In this document: positions 23,062 to 25,153 of the stretch, one piece after another
How positions within the stretch are numbered: the first letter of the stretch is position 1
Layout: each line of letters starts with the position of its first letter
Assembly (NCBI GenBank): GCA_038108155.1
Contig: JAYNHP010000028.1
Coordinates: 1-25,153, forward strand
Reading direction: 5' to 3'
Origin: MED-G20 sp038108155
Lineage (GTDB): Bacteria; Bacteroidota; Bacteroidia; Flavobacteriales_D; Parvicellaceae
DNA: 25,153 nt
Notes under the pieces: model-generated
Seen by the model: the letters and a program-made list of their open reading frames with translations, nothing else
What the model was told of the DNA's origin: nothing
Databases searched by the model: none
Translations under genes and position numbers: made by a program

Positions 23062-24987
23062 ATGAATAAATTATTCAATATATTTTCTTTAATAATACTT
23101 ACTTTTAGCCTTTTTTCGTGTGCTAATAAAAATGCTAACCAAAAAACAAATGAAATAGTGATTGCCGAGCAAATTCCTTTGGAGGATTTTTTTAAAAATC
23201 CTGAAAAATCTAGTTATCAGATATCACCTGATGGAAACTTTTATTCTTTCATGGCTCCCTACAAAAACAGAATGAATATATTCATTCAAAGAATTGGTGA
23301 TTCTTCTGCCGTTCAATTAACCTTTGAAGAAGCTAGAGATATTGCTGGGTATTTTTGGCCCAATAACGAACAAATTATCTTTTTAAAGGACGAAGCTGGA
23401 GATGAGAATTTTCATTTATACGGTGTAAATATTGATGGATCTAATCCTATTAGCTTTACTGATTTTGAAGGAGTAAGAGCCCAAATTATCGATGATCTTC
23501 CAGATCAAAAAGACTTTGTGATAATTGGACTTAACAAGCGAAATAAACAAGTTTTCGACCCATACAGATTAAACCTTAAAACTGGTGAAATATCCATGCT
23601 GGCAGAAAATCCAGGTAATATTCAAGGTTGGATGTTTGACCATGATGGAAAGCTAAGAATAGCTACTGCAATTGTGGATGGAGTGAATCAAAGTATTCTT
23701 TATAGGGAAAACGAAGAGGATGAATTCAAAACAATTATTACTACAAATTTTAAAGAAGGTTTTAACCCTCAGTTTTTTACATTTGACAACAAAAATATAA
23801 TTGGCTCTTCAAATTTAGGAAGAGATAAATATGCAATTGTGGAATTTGATCCCGTTACAGCACAAGAAGTCAGAGTACTTTATGCTAATGATGATTATGA
23901 TGTTAATGGAGTGGGTTATTCAAGAAAAAGAAAAGTAATTACTGCTGCTTACTTTGAAAGCTGGAAAAGTGAAAGACATTATTTTGATTCAACATCCAAA
24001 AAAATATTTGACAAAATTCAAAAGCAGCTTGCGGGATATGAAATAGGAATTACAGGAATTAATAGAGACGAAAATATACTTATTTTAAGAACCTACAGTG
24101 ACAAGTCTTTAGGAGCATATTATATATATAATTCTGAAGATGATAAAATGGAAAAGATTGTGGATGTTAGCCCTTGGATAGATGAAAATGAGATGTCCAG
24201 CCAGTTGCCAATAGATTACCAATCAAGAGATGGATTAAAAATAAACGGTTATTTAACTTTACCTAAGGGTTACAATATGGAAAATGCTAAAAATTTACCT
24301 GTTGTAATTAACCCTCATGGTGGCCCTTGGGCAAGAGACAGTTGGGGTTTTAACCCAGAAATACAGTTTTTGGCTAATAGAGGCTATGCTGTATTACAAA
24401 TGAACTTTAGGGGCTCTACAGGTTATGGTCGTAAGTTCTTTGAAGCATCTTTCAAAAAATGGGGCAGAGAAATGCAAGACGATATTACAGATGGTACACA
24501 ATGGTTAATTGATAAAGGAATAGCAGACAGCACTAGAATTGCAATTTATGGTGGCAGTTATGGAGGTTACGCAACTCTTATGGGTTTGGTAAAAGAGCCA
24601 AAAATGTATGCAGCTGGTGTAGACTATGTTGGGGTATCAAATATGTTTACTTTCATGAAAACCATTCCTCCTTACTGGGAGCCAATGCTTGAGATGATGT
24701 ATGAAATGGTTGGTGACGTAGAGAAAGATAGCACCATGCTAAGAGAAGTTTCTCCTGTTTTTCATGTTGATAAAATTAAAGCTCCACTTTTTATTGCTCA
24801 GGGGGCCAACGACCCAAGGGTAAATGTAGATGAATCTGATCAAATGGTTAAGGCCATGAAGGAAAAAGGCGTGGAAGTTGAATATCTAGTAAAAAAAGAT
24901 GAGGGACATGGCTTTAGAAACGAAGAAAATAGATTTGAGTTCTATAGAGCAATGGAAAAATTTCTTTCCCTACAACTTTCAAAATAG
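23062..24987 (+). CDS. S9 family (prolyl oligopeptidase-type) peptidase, lipoprotein
   Basis: A 641-residue protein with a lipoprotein signal (MNKLFNIFSLIILTFSLFSC; Cys at 20). Residues of about 40-370 form an N-terminal beta-propeller-like region (repeats such as YQISPDGNFYSFMAP, FFWP-type blades and FDHDGKLRIATA). The C-terminal alpha/beta-hydrolase peptidase domain (about 385-641) has a complete triad: S499 (YGGSYGGYA), D584 (GANDPRV) and H616 (DEGHGF), with NPHGGPWARD as the oxyanion region. This is the layout of dipeptidyl/acylaminoacyl peptidases that trim small peptides entering the propeller, here anchored to a membrane facing the periplasm or surface. The gene follows the gap contig; the flanks show no shared operon with certainty. 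It is convergent with the partial gene at 25029. Confidence 0.93.
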   Translation: MNKLFNIFSLIILTFSLFSCANKNANQKTNEIVIAEQIPLEDFFKNPEKSSYQISPDGNFYSFMAPYKNRMNIFIQRIGDSSAVQLTFEEARDIAGYFWPNNEQIIFLKDEAGDENFHLYGVNIDGSNPISFTDFEGVRAQIIDDLPDQKDFVIIGLNKRNKQVFDPYRLNLKTGEISMLAENPGNIQGWMFDHDGKLRIATAIVDGVNQSILYRENEEDEFKTIITTNFKEGFNPQFFTFDNKNIIGSSNLGRDKYAIVEFDPVTAQEVRVLYANDDYDVNGVGYSRKRKVITAAYFESWKSERHYFDSTSKKIFDKIQKQLAGYEIGITGINRDENILILRTYSDKSLGAYYIYNSEDDKMEKIVDVSPWIDENEMSSQLPIDYQSRDGLKINGYLTLPKGYNMENAKNLPVVINPHGGPWARDSWGFNPEIQFLANRGYAVLQMNFRGSTGYGRKFFEASFKKWGREMQDDITDGTQWLIDKGIADSTRIAIYGGSYGGYATLMGLVKEPKMYAAGVDYVGVSNMFTFMKTIPPYWEPMLEMMYEMVGDVEKDSTMLREVSPVFHVDKIKAPLFIAQGANDPRVNVDESDQMVKAMKEKGVEVEYLVKKDEGHGFRNEENRFEFYRAMEKFLSLQLSK

Positions 24988-25028
24988 GCTAATAGTTAAC
25001 AACTCCCAATAAAGAAAATAGGTAATCC

Positions 25029-25153
25029 TTATTTTGGAAATAGTTGAATTACTCCATTTCCATCAATCTGAGCAAATCCCAAGTAGCCTTTATACTTAGC
25101 TCCAGGACATTTATAAGTAGTAAAGTTTACAGAACCATTTTTTGAAGATGAGT
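25029..25153 (-). CDS. 3' end of an unidentified gene, cut by the window edge
   Basis: On the minus strand one frame is open from the window edge for 40 codons and ends at TAA (25031-25029). The other frames contain stops. The visible tail includes NFTTYKCPGAKYKGYLGF, then QIDGNGVIQLFPK. It is strand-rich with one Cys, and could be a secreted or lipoprotein beta-domain, but nothing is recognisable. It is convergent with the S9 peptidase gene, 41 bp apart. Confidence 0.5.
   Translation of the reverse strand, partial: SSSKNGSVNFTTYKCPGAKYKGYLGFAQIDGNGVIQLFPK

Overview
The window looks like a chromosomal segment of a low-G+C Bacteroidota bacterium, most likely in the Flavobacteriales or a relative. 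The signs are AT-rich DNA, a type IX secretion (T9SS, Por) C-terminal sorting domain, a TonB-dependent receptor with an N-terminal carboxypeptidase-regulatory-like domain, a PafA-type alkaline phosphatase, S9 lipoprotein peptidase architecture, and repeated TAnnTTTG promoter -7 boxes close to start codons without convincing Shine-Dalgarno sites. A run of exactly 100 N (22854-22953) shows that this is a draft scaffold. I saw no phage, insertion sequence, CRISPR array or integrase. Most of the window is ordinary core and envelope biology.

Layout. (1) 1-82: 3' end of a tRNA and its intrinsic terminator. (2) 197-1426: an OmpA-domain envelope protein on the + strand. (3) 1459-7610: an unbroken minus-strand run, read from 7610 downward: ferritin, a small secreted basic protein, a YfiR-family periplasmic protein, a secreted TPR protein, a HAMP-SpoIIE phosphatase receptor, a class III adenylyl cyclase fused to an HD domain, and a small secreted poly-lysine protein. 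(4) 7750-12359: a TonB-dependent receptor, a T9SS-exported alpha/beta-hydrolase-like protein with a degenerate active site, and a strong terminator. (5) 12433-18364: RseP-type site-2 protease, an unrecognised secreted protein, PafA phosphatase (minus) and TypA/BipA (minus). (6) 18497-21279: a lipocalin-like lipoprotein, a cytoplasmic helical-repeat protein (minus) and a short-chain dehydrogenase. (7) 21420-25153: a CsgG-like N-domain/beta-barrel protein, a small secreted protein interrupted by the gap, an S9 peptidase lipoprotein, and the 3' end of an unidentified minus-strand gene.

The most interesting unit is the four-gene core at 1809-6637. A periplasmic YfiR-like protein and a periplasmic TPR protein are encoded in overlap or near-overlap with a membrane receptor whose output is a PP2C-type (SpoIIE) phosphatase, followed 6 bp later by a membrane-anchored cyclase. 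The cyclase carries adenylyl-cyclase specificity residues and, at its C-terminus, an HD domain whose metal motif resembles cyclic-nucleotide phosphodiesterases. I infer an envelope-sensing module in which the YfiR/HAMP input that usually controls c-di-GMP (Pseudomonas YfiBNR) is instead wired to protein dephosphorylation and cAMP turnover. This is a hypothesis from domain content and gene order, not a demonstrated function.

Several start codons were moved from the longest reading frame to an internal codon (genes at 6098, 13853 and 18497). At 13853 and 18497 the reason is that the longer TTG start lies inside a perfect TAnnTTTG box and the internal ATG begins a proper signal peptide. There is no gene-free stretch longer than 300 bases.
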